Assembly: GCF_000188695.1 (NCBI RefSeq)
Contig: NW_004754910.1
Span: 589,542 to 601,055, forward strand
Length of the DNA stretch: 11,514 nt
Origin: Salpingoeca rosetta
Lineage: Eukaryota; Opisthokonta; Choanoflagellata; Craspedida; Salpingoecidae
Reading direction: 5' to 3'
The notes beneath the pieces are model-generated. The model saw nothing but the letters and a program-made list of their open reading frames with translations. It had not been told where the DNA came from and did no database searches. Numbering within the stretch: the first letter of the stretch is position 1; each line of letters begins with the position of its first letter. Both the position numbers and the translations under genes were made by a program. Shown here piece after piece: positions 1 through 11,514 of the stretch.

Positions 1-4
1 ACTA

Positions 5-6
<2 letters not shown>

Positions 7-70
<64 letters not shown>
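7..70 (+). repeat. (AC)32 microsatellite
   Basis: A perfect AC run in the intron before the first visible channel exon, about 40 nt upstream of its acceptor. Confidence 0.98.
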
Positions 71-73
<3 letters not shown>

Positions 74-111
74 TCCTCGCTTCCCGCCATCGCTGTGCCG
101 CCTTATTTCAG

Positions 112-1593
112 ATGAACATCAGCGTCATGAATCTGCTCATCGGTTTGGCTGTCGGTGACATTGAGAAGGTACACCACCACCACTGGACTGCCATTTGTCG
201 CTTTTTGTGGTGTGCCCATATGTACCCGTGTGGGTCATGTGTTCTCTACGCTTGCGTTTCTCCAAGCATGCGTTTGTGTGCACTACGAATACCCCTCCCA
301 TCTCCTTGTTCTTCCTCGCTTCTGTCGGCGCTACGACCAGTCACTCACCCATGTCTCTCTTCCTTCTCCATGTCCGACCCTCAACACCCATGTTGCGTCC
401 TTGCCGCCACAACAGATCAGCCAGAGCGCAAACGTGAACCGCCAGGCCATCAAGTCGAAGTATCTTCAGGCTGCAGAGCAGTGGCTTCCCCGCTCCCTTC
501 GGCAAAACCTGCGATCGGTACGTGCGTTTGATCTGTGTGTGTGTGTGTGTGTCTGTGTGTCTGTGTGTCTGTGTGCCTGTGCCTGTGTGTGTGTCTGTCT
601 GTCTGTCTGTCCGTCCGTCCGTCCGTCTGTGTGCCTGTGTGTATGTGCCTGTGTGTGTCTGTGTGTGTCTGTGTTTGCGATCCCGCTTGTCTGCAGGAAC
701 ACTCGTTGCCACCGTTACTTCGTCTCATGTCTCGTTGCGCTTTGCTTCTTCCTTGTGCCACCGCCATGCAATGCCTCCCACCCAGTTTGAGACTGTGAAG
801 CCCAACAAAGGCAAAGGCAAGGGCGGGCTGCTGAGCCTAGCTGCCTCTTTCCTTGATGAGAATGTTGGCTTTGACGACTCAAAGGCCGCCATGACCGAGG
901 AGGGCGTTATCGAGGTATTTTTGGATGTGTGTACATGTGTGTGTGTGTGTGCACGTGTGTGTGAGTACACGTGTGTGTGTGTGTACACGTGTGTGTGTGT
1001 GTGTGTCACTGTGTTTACACTTGTGTGTGTGTGTGTGTGCGTTGCCAAGCACAGCATCTCCTCCGGCACGTGCACGCAATGTGAGAGACGCACACACTCA
1101 AGAGTCAACGGAATTTTGCACCTTTGCGTGTGTATGTGTGTGATTTGCGATCCGTCTCCAGGAGGTGCGCGAGCAGACAGATCTCCTTCGTGAAACCACC
1201 CGCGATGCCTTTGACGAAATCAAGGTGTGTGTGTGTGTGTGTGTGTGTTGTGTTTTGTCGTGTTTGTTTGTTGGTTTTGTTGGTCGCTGTTGTCGTCCGT
1301 GCATGGGAACGCGTTTACGCTCAGTGGCTTGCTTGTTTTGGTTCGCGTGCATTCTGTTGATGTTCATGATCCCCCAGTCGCCACCCATGTTGTCCACTCT
1401 CTTGCCCCGCCGCTCTCCTCCTGCCTTGTGCGTCTGTCTCATGCAAGCCGTCTAACCGTTTTTTTTTGTCCATGCGCACGTGACGAACCTATCATCGTCC
1501 TCTTTCCAGGAAGTACAAAGTCGCGCAGATGCCTCCACGCAAGCACTCAAGCTGCTTTCCAAACGCCTGCAGCAGCATGTTGACAACGCTTAG
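112..1593 (+). CDS. TRPA1-like cation channel, C-terminal five exons (5' part outside window)
   Basis: Exons 112-168, 416-517, 786-914, 1162-1224 and 1510-1593 (stop TAG) join into 144 residues, each bounded by AG and GT and every junction in phase 0. The first exon reads [14 protein letters not shown], the end of pore helix S6 and the following linker typical of TRPA channels. The second ([10 protein letters not shown], then [10 protein letters not shown]) fits the TRP-like helix region after S6. The third contains [11 protein letters not shown], resembling the YPNK segment of TRPA1 tails. The last two exons ([20 protein letters not shown], then [20 protein letters not shown]) are charged and heptad-like, fitting the C-terminal coiled coil of the tetramer. 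Ankyrin repeats and S1-S5 would lie upstream, outside the window. Family knowledge: a plasma-membrane non-selective cation channel. Confidence in the exons is high; in the TRPA subfamily, good; ligand or stimulus cannot be inferred. No AATAAA was seen just after the stop. Confidence 0.82.
534..676 (+). repeat. Compound GT / CTGT / CCGT tract
   Basis: A GT run with CTGT and CCGT tetranucleotide blocks begins 16 nt after the channel donor at 518. The tetranucleotide blocks look like successive slippage expansions. Confidence 0.9.
925..1040 (+). repeat. Interrupted (GT)n tract with repeated GTACACGTG
   Basis: GT runs split by related ACACGTG/GTACACGTG units, which are partly palindromic, just after the channel donor at 915. 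Confidence 0.85.
1225..1249 (+). repeat. (GT)n starting exactly at a donor site
   Basis: The channel exon ends ATCAAG and the intron is GT repeat from its first base, so the donor dinucleotide is the first repeat unit. Confidence 0.9.
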
Positions 1594-3427
1594 ACACCCC
1601 CCACCCCCTCTCTCTCTGAAACGCGACCACAACAACCACAGCAACCGCAACCACGACATGTGTCGTTTCATTTCTCTGCTTCTGTTGTTTCAAATCATTG
1701 TCCCTGCAAGCGCGTTGGTTGTTGCCCCACCAACATTGTTTGCACGCTGCTTCGTGATCCGCGTTTGATTGTTTGATTGAGGTCGCGCTTCCTTTCGTTG
1801 TTGTGTTTGTGTTGTTTGTTGTGGCTGTGTGACATGCCATACTTATCGTTGTTGTTGTTGTGGTGACAGATGCAACGTTTGCCAATATTACCGTCAAGTG
1901 ACATCATGTTCTCGAGGCAACACTTTATGCTCGCGTGCAAGCACCGTCGATCACATCATCCCCCGCATCGATCGCATGTCATCACCCACCACGTGGCTGC
2001 GTTTGCATGGGTTGGGCGCGGTGCAAAACAAACACAAACAAACAAAAACCAATGATTCGATGCGGTTTTATGGGCCGTTTTGCATGCAGGCAAGAAATCT
2101 TTCGCCTTCTTTCGTTCGCCTTCTGTTTCTTTGCTGCTTCTCCTGTGCTGTGCTCTTGCTTGCTTGCTTGTGTTGCTTTCTCCTCTTTCAACAGCAAAAG
2201 AAGCCCCCCCTGCCTGCTTCGCGTGTTTTGTTCGATCTTTGCAATCCTCTTCTCTTTCTTTGCCTCACCCACACGCACCTTAGTCACACATCACACATCA
2301 ATCAAGCCAATATCGTCATCATCATCATCGAGCCATCCCACGTCATCCGCGCCGTCGACAACTTGCCGCTCATTTTGGCCTCACCACCACCACCTCTGCC
2401 ACCACACGGACCACGCGCTACCCACTGCAGAGAGCCTGCAGGCACGCGCCCAAACGAACAGGGAAGCTGGTTGCTGCCGCTGCTGCTGCTTCAATATCCT
2501 TGTTACTTTTTGCCTTTGTCGCATTCCACGGGTGCCGTCATCGCCAACCACCTTGAACGCGCGACGTCCAAGAGGTTCGTGCTGTTCGTGAACACGCTTG
2601 TCAACGACCCCTGCCGATGACGCCATCCAAGGAGGTCAAATTCTCGGAATTCGCGTGCTGGGTGCAGGACGTTGGGGACAAAGGAAGCTGAATGACATCC
2701 TCTGCCTTGCATGCCGATGTGTCAAGATATAGACTGTTGTTCTGCATGTCGTGTGACGAGCTCCCTCACCACTCCACCCTGCACCATTTCCGCCCTTGCT
2801 TGCTTCCCTTCACCACAAACAACCATTTCAGGCCACCTCGACGAGCAACACACACCTGCTTTCCTTAGCCATACATCGCATCGCGCCTTCCTTCCATCAG
2901 CCTCACGCCTTCCAACCTTTTGCTTCCAACTCTCTGACACCCCTTGCCCCCCCCCTCCCTTGGTAAGTTGCATGGGCCATGCTGTCTGTCAACCGAGAAC
3001 TACAACCCCACCAGATGAGCGCAACGTGTTGTTGCCCTCGTCGTCATCACACGCGCAGTGACGTGTGGCTGATGTTGCACTCATCTTTCTGCCAGATGGC
3101 GGGGGTGACCTTGTGTGCTACACCCCACCACTGCGTGCTTTTTGTGTGCGTTGGGGGAAGGTGGTGATGGTGGTGATGATGATGACATTGCTGCCTTTGT
3201 TTTGCCGTACATGTGTCGTCTGGCATCATCACCCCGTCTTTATTTTCCCCTACTTCCCCCCCCCCACACACACACACATCCACTCCCCTGTGCCACGAAC
3301 AACACGCGCGTGTGACCACGTTTCACCCGCCATGCCTTCTTCTCCCCTCGCAAAACGAACACCAACCACAATACCACCACCAACAACAACTACAACCCTG
3401 CCATTTTCAGTTTCCTCCTCTTTCAAT
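1594..3427. other. 1.8 kb without a supported gene; possible 5' leader of the bZIP gene
   Basis: The stretch is pyrimidine-rich with CAA/TTG-type short runs. Translated frames are low in complexity or contain no recognisable family. It holds one well-bounded candidate exon at 2832-2962 and several protein-like patches between 2300 and 2700 in conflicting frames. It may contain the promoter, 5' untranslated exons or missed N-terminal exons of the bZIP gene, or a small unrecognised gene. No RNA gene was seen. Confidence 0.4.
2832..2962 (+). other. Candidate unassigned exon
   Basis: A 131-bp block follows the acceptor ACCATTTCAG and ends at a textbook GTAAGT donor. One frame is open throughout (ATSTSNTHLLSLAIHRIAPS onward, Ser/Pro-rich). 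Direct joining to the frame used at 3428 does not keep phase through the acceptor near 3410, so if used it is more likely untranslated leader or part of another path. Confidence 0.3.
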
Positions 3428-6801
<3,374 letters not shown>

Positions 6802-7089
6802 TGTTGTAGGAGTTCGTTGTTCCGTGCATTCATAGCGATTCAAGACTTGTTGATGGCAGTGCTTGGTTTGATGTCGTGTGATGTGGTGTGAACTGAAGGT
6901 GCTTCACGGTGTGAATTGCTGCTGCTGTGCTGTTCTGATTTGACAACATCGAATTCGATTAGAAACTACATCCCGCGAACAGCATGTGTGGTCCACTCTA
7001 TTGTTCCTGGCGCATGCTGGGTAGTTGATCTTCTCTTTTCCGTACACTGGTGCCTTCTCTTTCTCCATTTTGACTCTCTTGAAGCTGTT

Positions 7090-7228
7090 GTGTACATGTG
7101 TGTACATGTGTGTGTGTGGCGTGTGTGTATCGTGCGTGTGTGTGCATGTGTGTGTGTGGCGTGTGTGTATCGTGTGTGTGTGTGTGTGTGGCGTGTGTGT
7201 GTGTGTGTGTGGCGTGTGTGTGTGTGTT
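7090..7228 (+). repeat. GT-rich tandem repeat with GGCG-containing units
   Basis: GTGTGGCGTGTGTGT recurs four times, the first two copies followed by ATCGTG, giving a higher-order period rather than a plain dinucleotide run. It lies between the two convergent genes. Confidence 0.85.
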
Positions 7229-7270
7229 GATATCGAGGATTGGCGTGACAGCGTGTATGGCTTGGTGTCT

Positions 7271-7276
7271 TTTATT
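7271..7276 (-). promoter_or_regulatory. Candidate polyadenylation signal of the minus-strand kinase gene
   Basis: TTTATT on the + strand reads AATAAA on the minus strand, about 180 nt past the kinase stop codon. Position and sequence suit a 3'-end signal, but a single hexamer is weak evidence. Confidence 0.4.
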
Positions 7277-7452
7277 TCTTGCGCGTTGCGTTGGCCCTCA
7301 CTCGTTGTTGCTCATGGCGTAACGACATAGTACAACCAGAGAATGACACTGTGCGTGTAACAAGAGAATCCACGTGTAAACTAATGTGAACGGAACGAAA
7401 GACAGACGAAAGTACAGCACCCACCACTACTGCCACGGTTACGAGCACTGCT

Positions 7453-7940
7453 TCATTCCAGGAGGTGGTGCTGGTGCGCCTCAAGACACGGCAGCGTCAG
7501 AAACGCATCCGAGCCAAACCCGTGCACCGATTTCACTGAAGGAGGGGGAGGGGAGAGGAGGTTGGGGTGCAAGGGGGTGATGAGCAAGGGCAGTGGTGCT
7601 GGGAAGAGCATTGGGGGCAAAACGCACACACATATACACACGCACGCACGTACACAGACACGCACTGAACACACGACACCGCCACAACACAGCAAAATAA
7701 CAACACGCGACAGAGCAGCACAATACGAACCATCTAGGTCGCCGTCGAGGAATTCTGCGTAGAGGCGGGACATGGGCAGGCCGACGCCAAGACCGCGCAG
7801 GGATTTAGCGGACGTGAGCGCCTCCAACCGCTGCTGAGTCATACGCATTTCGTGTGGATGGAACGAAAACGCCCACAGATGGTCCTCCTTGTCACGCGGG
7901 ATGCCGCCGCCTGGTTGGTTGGTGGTGTGTTTTGTGTGTG

Positions 7941-7998
<58 letters not shown>

Positions 7999-8725
7999 GT
8001 GTGTGTTGTGTGTGTGTGTGTGCGTGTGTGTGTGTGTTGTGTGTGTGTGCGTGTGTGTGTGTGCGTGTGATCGGGGTGAATGATGGTGGCTTGGCAGTGA
8101 CAGAAAGCAAGAGCGGAGCAATGCGGCCACAACAGCACAACAGCAGCAAAGCCTCACCCTCATCGGAGACGCGGATGGTGAAGAAGGACGTAACGTGCGA
8201 CATTGTGATGCGCACAGGCGGCAAACTTGGCGCTGAAGCGAGCAGGAGAAGCAGTGGTGTGAAGGTTAAAGGCGGTGGTTGTCGTCGTGTAGACTCAGTG
8301 CCGTGGTGATAACACAGCGAGCGCTTGTCGAGTCAAGTCGAAGGCGACCATGTGGGCTGCATGAGACGGAAGTAAAAAGCAGCACACACACACACACAAG
8401 ACACACATGCCCATCTGTACCTTGTGCGTGTCTGCGTGCTGTTGCATCGAAAGCGTTCTTCAACACCTCAAGCAGACTGCAATCGATGATATGGAATTAC
8501 AAAGCAGAGAAGCAGGTTGCGAGGCGCGGTGTGCATGGGCCAGGACCAATGTTGAGGACACGATACTGACGCATGGGAGCAATGCGAAAGAATTCACCGT
8601 TGGCACACAAACATACGAACACAAACGCACACATACGAAAAGAAAAGAAAGGCATGCTCAGGGCACAATCGTTGTCGCGCAGAGAGTTGGTGTTGCATTC
8701 GCACACACACACACGCATACACACG

Positions 8726-8772
<47 letters not shown>

Positions 8773-8908
8773 GCTCACATGTACTCCAGGTGATGGCGGA
8801 ACATGGCGATGTGGAAGTTAAAGTTTCCATCAAACACGACGGTGGGTGCACGGCCTGCACATGCACACGGGGTGAGTTTGCCAAAGTTTGGAAGTAAAAC
8901 TGCACACA

Positions 8909-8974
<66 letters not shown>

Positions 8975-10570
8975 GTATTCAGCACTGCATCGCTGTGTGA
9001 CTTTTGCGACACACGCACGCGCAACCTGGAAACCACAAAACAAGTACAAGGGAAAAGTTTGCAGCACCGTCAATGTTGATGTAGTGGAATCACACATCCG
9101 TGCGCATGCAAAGCAAGTTGTGTATGTGTGTGTGTGTGTGTGCGTGTGTGTGCGTGTGTGTTCATTGCTTCACCTCGTGTGGATTGACTTGCAGGTCGAT
9201 GATGCCGGCGTGATTTGGCTTCTTCTCAACCAGTGCCTGCACAATACGAAACCAGTGCACATATCAGCCCTCTTCATTGTTCGTGTGTGTATACGTGTGT
9301 GTGTCTGTGCGCATGTGTGTGTGTGTGCATGTGTGTGTGTGTCTGTGTGTATGTGTGTGTACGTGTGTGTGCATGTGTGTGTGTGTGCGTGTGTGTGTGT
9401 GTCCGCACGTACGAGGTGGTGCTCGAGGAGGAGACGAATGGTGATGCGCGATCGAATCAAATCCCGCATGAACCTGAATCCGACCGGCCAGAACAACACA
9501 AAGTCATGATGATCAGAGGGAGGGGGCGGAGACAGCAGCAACATGTGTTTGTGGGCGATTGTACCAGACACAACACATGCACATGCACACACACGCACAC
9601 ACGCACATACACACACAGACAGACACTGACAACTACAACGGATTGCCATACGTGCTTGCGTGCTGCGCATCAATGAGATCGGCGTCCACGGATTCTGCGA
9701 GACCGCGAGCAACTACGCGCGCAACCTGAAGGTGCGGCTCAACAAGCTGGTGACATGGTGATGGTGGTGATGGTGGTTATGGTTGGTGGTGGTAGCGGCA
9801 AAGTGAGGGACGAGGAGCAATACACATGCTGACTTGACGCGCACGTACACACACACACACACATACACGCACACACACACGCACACGAACACGCACACAC
9901 GAACACACATCAGCGTGCTTGTCTCACCGAGCGAAGAAAGTCCGTGTATTTGCTGGAAAAGTTGGGCTTGAGTACTTTCTGCACACATACGCATTCCGCA
10001 TGAACGATACAGCGAAGCAGTGTCAGTGGTGGCTCAGCACGTGAATACTTTAACACATATGCATACACGCACGCATAAACACACAGACTGTTGTGTGTCC
10101 TAGTTTCCCTTCTGCAAGTGAAGCCAGCGGTGCCTGCAAGCAAGCTAGTTGTATTGCCCACCTTGCGCATCATGAAGAGGTTGTGAAATGCGTCGTAGTA
10201 TTGGATGTGCTGTGAAGAGCAACAGCAACAACAACAAGGGGCAGTGGTGACAAGTTTGAGTGTGTGTGAGTGTGAGTGTGTGAGTGTGTCGTTGGGTGAG
10301 TGAATGTGAGTGTGAGTGTGTGAGTGTGTGAGTGTGTGAGTGTGTGAGTGAGTGGGCACGACACACTCGCTCTGTCGGGAAGGCAACCCGCACGGTCTCG
10401 GCAACACCACGTACCACGTGCTTGATGTAGGGATTGCTCCCAACAATGAACGGTAACTGCAGCGTGAGCAAGTTGAGAAGATGAGTGGGAGAACTACAAC
10501 ACACGGGCTGAAGTGCCGGATTGGAGAGTGCACAGACAGACGCATATGTTCGAACGTTCAAACGCACACA

Positions 10571-10609
<39 letters not shown>

Positions 10610-11121
10610 CAGTACCTGTTGAAACTGCAGCAGCCTCTGTGCAATGCGAGGAAGGAGTTGCTGTTCCAATGACAAGAGAAGCAGGTACACCGACCAATGT
10701 GAGAGATGGTGCGATGTAAGTGAACACAAACAAAGCCGAGTTCACCCCAGATGGCCCACATGTGAAAGCCTGCCGCACAGTAAGCACCAGTGTCAAACTC
10801 ACCGCACTCAGCAGCTTGGCACTCTCCTATTTGAGCAAGGCAGGGGGAGAACGGTATGTGTGCAATGTGAACACCGCGCAGGTTGGCGCGAGGCAAGGGA
10901 GCACGAAACGTCGTGTGCAGCAGGCAGCGCAAATGAAGCAGTGCACACACTAGCACAGCGGCAAGCGCAAGGTGGTGCTGGTGGTGGTGGTGGTGGTGAT
11001 GGGGGTGGTGCTGGTGGTGGCGTGAGCATACGGCACATGACAGCAAATGGAAACGCACATGCGGTGGGTCCTCCTTTTCGGCGAGCTGCCACAAGTGGTT
11101 CACTGATAGTGCGTGGGTGGG
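7453..11121 (-). CDS. BCKDK: Mitochondrial branched-chain 2-oxoacid dehydrogenase kinase (BCKDK/PDK family), N-terminus incomplete
   Basis: Fifteen minus-strand exons, 5' to 3': 11121-11032 (low confidence), 10826-10803, 10660-10616, 10456-10415, 10209-10162, 9978-9928, 9746-9652, 9473-9413, 9236-9174, 9025-8974, 8854-8779, 8476-8421, 8232-8158, 7910-7731, 7535-7453 (stop TGA). All junctions are GT-AG and phases match, giving about 346 residues. The N-terminal helical domain has [14 protein letters not shown], a His within [17 protein letters not shown] at the family's conserved position, and [16 protein letters not shown]. The GHKL ATPase domain has the N box ([12 protein letters not shown]), G1 (SDEGGGIP), G2 ([14 protein letters not shown]) and a G3-like GFGSD. 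HHLAL, GLxES and NHAGIIDLQ, and the lack of the PDK C-terminal tail, favour BCKDK over PDK. Family role: phosphorylates the E1-alpha subunit in the mitochondrial matrix and so inhibits branched-chain amino-acid oxidation. The targeting peptide and start codon were not found. Confidence 0.88.
7925..8070 (+). repeat. (GT)n microsatellite with regular GC and TTG interruptions
   Basis: In the kinase intron 7911-8157. On the transcribed sense it is (AC)n lying close to the acceptor side. Confidence 0.95.
8701..8771 (+). repeat. (AC)n microsatellite
   Basis: In the kinase intron 8477-8778. On the sense strand it is a GT run starting a few bases after the donor GTGAGC. Confidence 0.95.
8902..8973 (+). 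repeat. (AC)n microsatellite abutting a donor
   Basis: On the kinase sense strand the exon ends TACG and the intron is GT repeat from its first base. Confidence 0.95.
9024..9165. repeat. 142-bp direct repeat, copy 1 (inside a kinase intron)
   Basis: Identical base for base to 11373-11514. On the kinase strand it covers the first two bases of the exon that starts VARACVAK, its acceptor, and nearly all of the preceding intron, stopping 8 nt short of that intron's donor. It includes unique sequence as well as the GT run, so it is not merely microsatellite similarity. Confidence 0.97.
9119..9161 (+). repeat. (GT)n tract inside the duplicated intron
   Basis: GT run with GC interruptions in the kinase intron 9026-9173; it is repeated exactly near the window end. 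Confidence 0.95.
9283..9403 (+). repeat. Interrupted (GT)n tract
   Basis: GT run with GCAT, CTGT and TACGT interruptions in the kinase intron 9237-9412. Confidence 0.9.
9578..9626 (+). repeat. Imperfect (AC)n tract
   Basis: ACAC/GCAC/GACA units in the kinase intron 9474-9651. Confidence 0.85.
9846..9909 (+). repeat. Imperfect (AC)n tract
   Basis: ACAC units with GC and GA interruptions in the kinase intron 9747-9927. Confidence 0.85.
10257..10353 (+). repeat. GTGA/GTGTGA tandem repeat
   Basis: TGTGAG-type units in the kinase intron 10210-10414. On the sense strand this reads as CTCACA units. Confidence 0.9.
10563..10609 (+). repeat. (AC)n microsatellite
   Basis: In the kinase intron 10457-10615. 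On the sense strand it is a GT run just after the donor GTACTG. Confidence 0.95.
10973..11022 (+). repeat. GGT trinucleotide repeat
   Basis: Imperfect (GGT)n, read as (ACC)n on the kinase strand, in the intron between the first two proposed kinase exons. A His-rich reading frame through it is a by-product of the repeat. Confidence 0.85.
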
Positions 11122-11142
11122 CTGCGCCAGCAAGGCGAGATG

Positions 11143-11237
11143 ATTGTGTGTGCGTGCGTGCGTGTGTTAGTGTGTGTGTGTGTTAGTGTGTGTGTGTGTG
11201 TATGTGTGTGTGTGTGTGTGCGTGTGCGTGTGTGTGT
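11143..11237 (+). repeat. (GT)n tract, left arm of an inverted pair
   Basis: GT run with TTAG, GC and AT interruptions. It faces the (AC)n run at 11267-11325 across a 29-nt spacer, so a single strand could fold into a long hairpin. Confidence 0.9.
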
Positions 11238-11264
11238 TGATCTCAATTCTGCGCACGCCACATG

Positions 11265-11266
<2 letters not shown>

Positions 11267-11325
<59 letters not shown>
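11267..11325 (+). repeat. (AC)n microsatellite, right arm of an inverted pair
   Basis: A perfect AC run, complementary to the GT tract at 11143-11237. Confidence 0.95.
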
Positions 11326-11326
<1 letters not shown>

Positions 11327-11372
11327 CACACCAGCATAAGATTGTTGTATATTACAGTGTCTATAGACTAAG

Positions 11373-11514
11373 ACCTGGAAACCACAAAACAAGTACAAGG
11401 GAAAAGTTTGCAGCACCGTCAATGTTGATGTAGTGGAATCACACATCCGTGCGCATGCAAAGCAAGTTGTGTATGTGTGTGTGTGTGTGTGCGTGTGTGT
11501 GCGTGTGTGTTCAT
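11373..11514. repeat. 142-bp direct repeat, copy 2 (at the window edge)
   Basis: Exact second copy of 9024-9165 in the same orientation, 2349 bp further on. The match starts abruptly after a non-matching G at 11372 and still runs when the window stops, so its true length is unknown. In this copy the sequence before the boundary is not the kinase exon. Confidence 0.97.

Larger units (their letters stand above)
6802..7452. other. Space between the convergent 3' ends
   Basis: There is no coding signal here. It should hold the 3' untranslated regions of the bZIP gene (from the left) and the kinase gene (from the right), with the GT-rich tandem repeat at 7090-7228 between them. No AATAAA was seen on the + strand for the bZIP gene. 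Confidence 0.55.
11122..11372. other. Region upstream of the first proposed kinase exon; no gene seen
   Basis: Mostly the facing GT and AC tracts, followed by about 47 bases of unique sequence (11326-11372) before the duplicated segment starts. I see no start codon or targeting-peptide exon for the kinase here. Confidence 0.5.

Noticed and set aside
522..1193. Long plus-strand ORF rich in Cys-Val.
   Set aside because: The Cys/Val stretches are translation of GT repeat; only the piece at 786-914 is a real exon.
2520..2610. Resemblance of KRFVLFVNTLVND to the core of ubiquitin E4 (UFD2) proteins.
   Set aside because: The match is a dozen residues, followed at once by a stop, with no neighbouring UFD2 or U-box segment in any frame.
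7453..8163. 236-residue minus-strand ORF with Thr-His runs.
   Set aside because: It reads through two introns; the real parts are exons 7910-7731 and 7535-7453.
8497..8640. Minus-strand reading [18 protein letters not shown], at first sight alignable to the segment before the kinase N box.
   Set aside because: No donor gives the phase needed for exon 8421-8476. Exon 8779-8854 ([11 protein letters not shown]) joins it with a GTGAGC donor, correct phase and a gap-free family match, so this is intron.
9652..9746. Plus-strand reading [20 protein letters not shown], which looks like protein.
   Set aside because: It is the antisense of kinase exon [19 protein letters not shown], which is supported by splice sites, phase and family match.
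10558..11133. Long minus-strand ORF with a His-rich run.
   Set aside because: The His run comes from the (ACC)n/(GGT)n repeat and the ORF crosses splice sites; only its first part is a plausible kinase exon.

Overview
The window is nuclear DNA from an intron-rich eukaryote. Every gene I can support is split by GT-AG introns, most of them 150-450 bp, and many introns carry long (GT)n or (AC)n runs. The gene content (a TRPA-type channel tail, an ATF4/GCN4-like bZIP factor, a mitochondrial branched-chain dehydrogenase kinase) together with short exons and GC-rich codon use fits a unicellular holozoan such as a choanoflagellate. That assignment is inference; nothing in the window names the organism.

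Layout: (1) 1-1593, + strand: the last five exons of a TRPA1-like cation channel, from the end of pore helix S6 through the cytoplasmic tail to the stop. (2) 1594-3427: 1.8 kb with no gene I can defend, but with one well-bounded candidate exon (2832-2962) and some protein-like patches; part of it may be the 5' leader of the next gene. (3) 3428-6801, + strand: an eight-exon bZIP transcription factor with an ATF4-type basic region, the start codon being uncertain. (4) 6802-7452: the space between two convergent genes, with a GT-rich tandem repeat and a polyadenylation hexamer for the minus-strand gene. (5) 7453 to about 11121, - strand: about fifteen exons of a mitochondrial protein kinase of the PDK/BCKDK family, closest to BCKDK by motif, with the N-terminus unresolved. 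(6) 11122-11514: facing (GT)n and (AC)n tracts, then a 142-bp exact second copy of an intron of the kinase gene running into the window edge. It is either a real duplication or an assembly artefact.

The genes do not form an operon. The only functional link is suggestive: a kinase that restrains branched-chain amino-acid breakdown sits tail-to-tail with a bZIP whose basic region resembles the amino-acid-starvation regulators. The observations most worth a second look are the 142-bp duplication, an in-frame 81-bp bZIP exon with a weak acceptor whose skipping would remove DNA contact but keep most of the zipper, and the many donor sites that lie at the first GT of a GT microsatellite.
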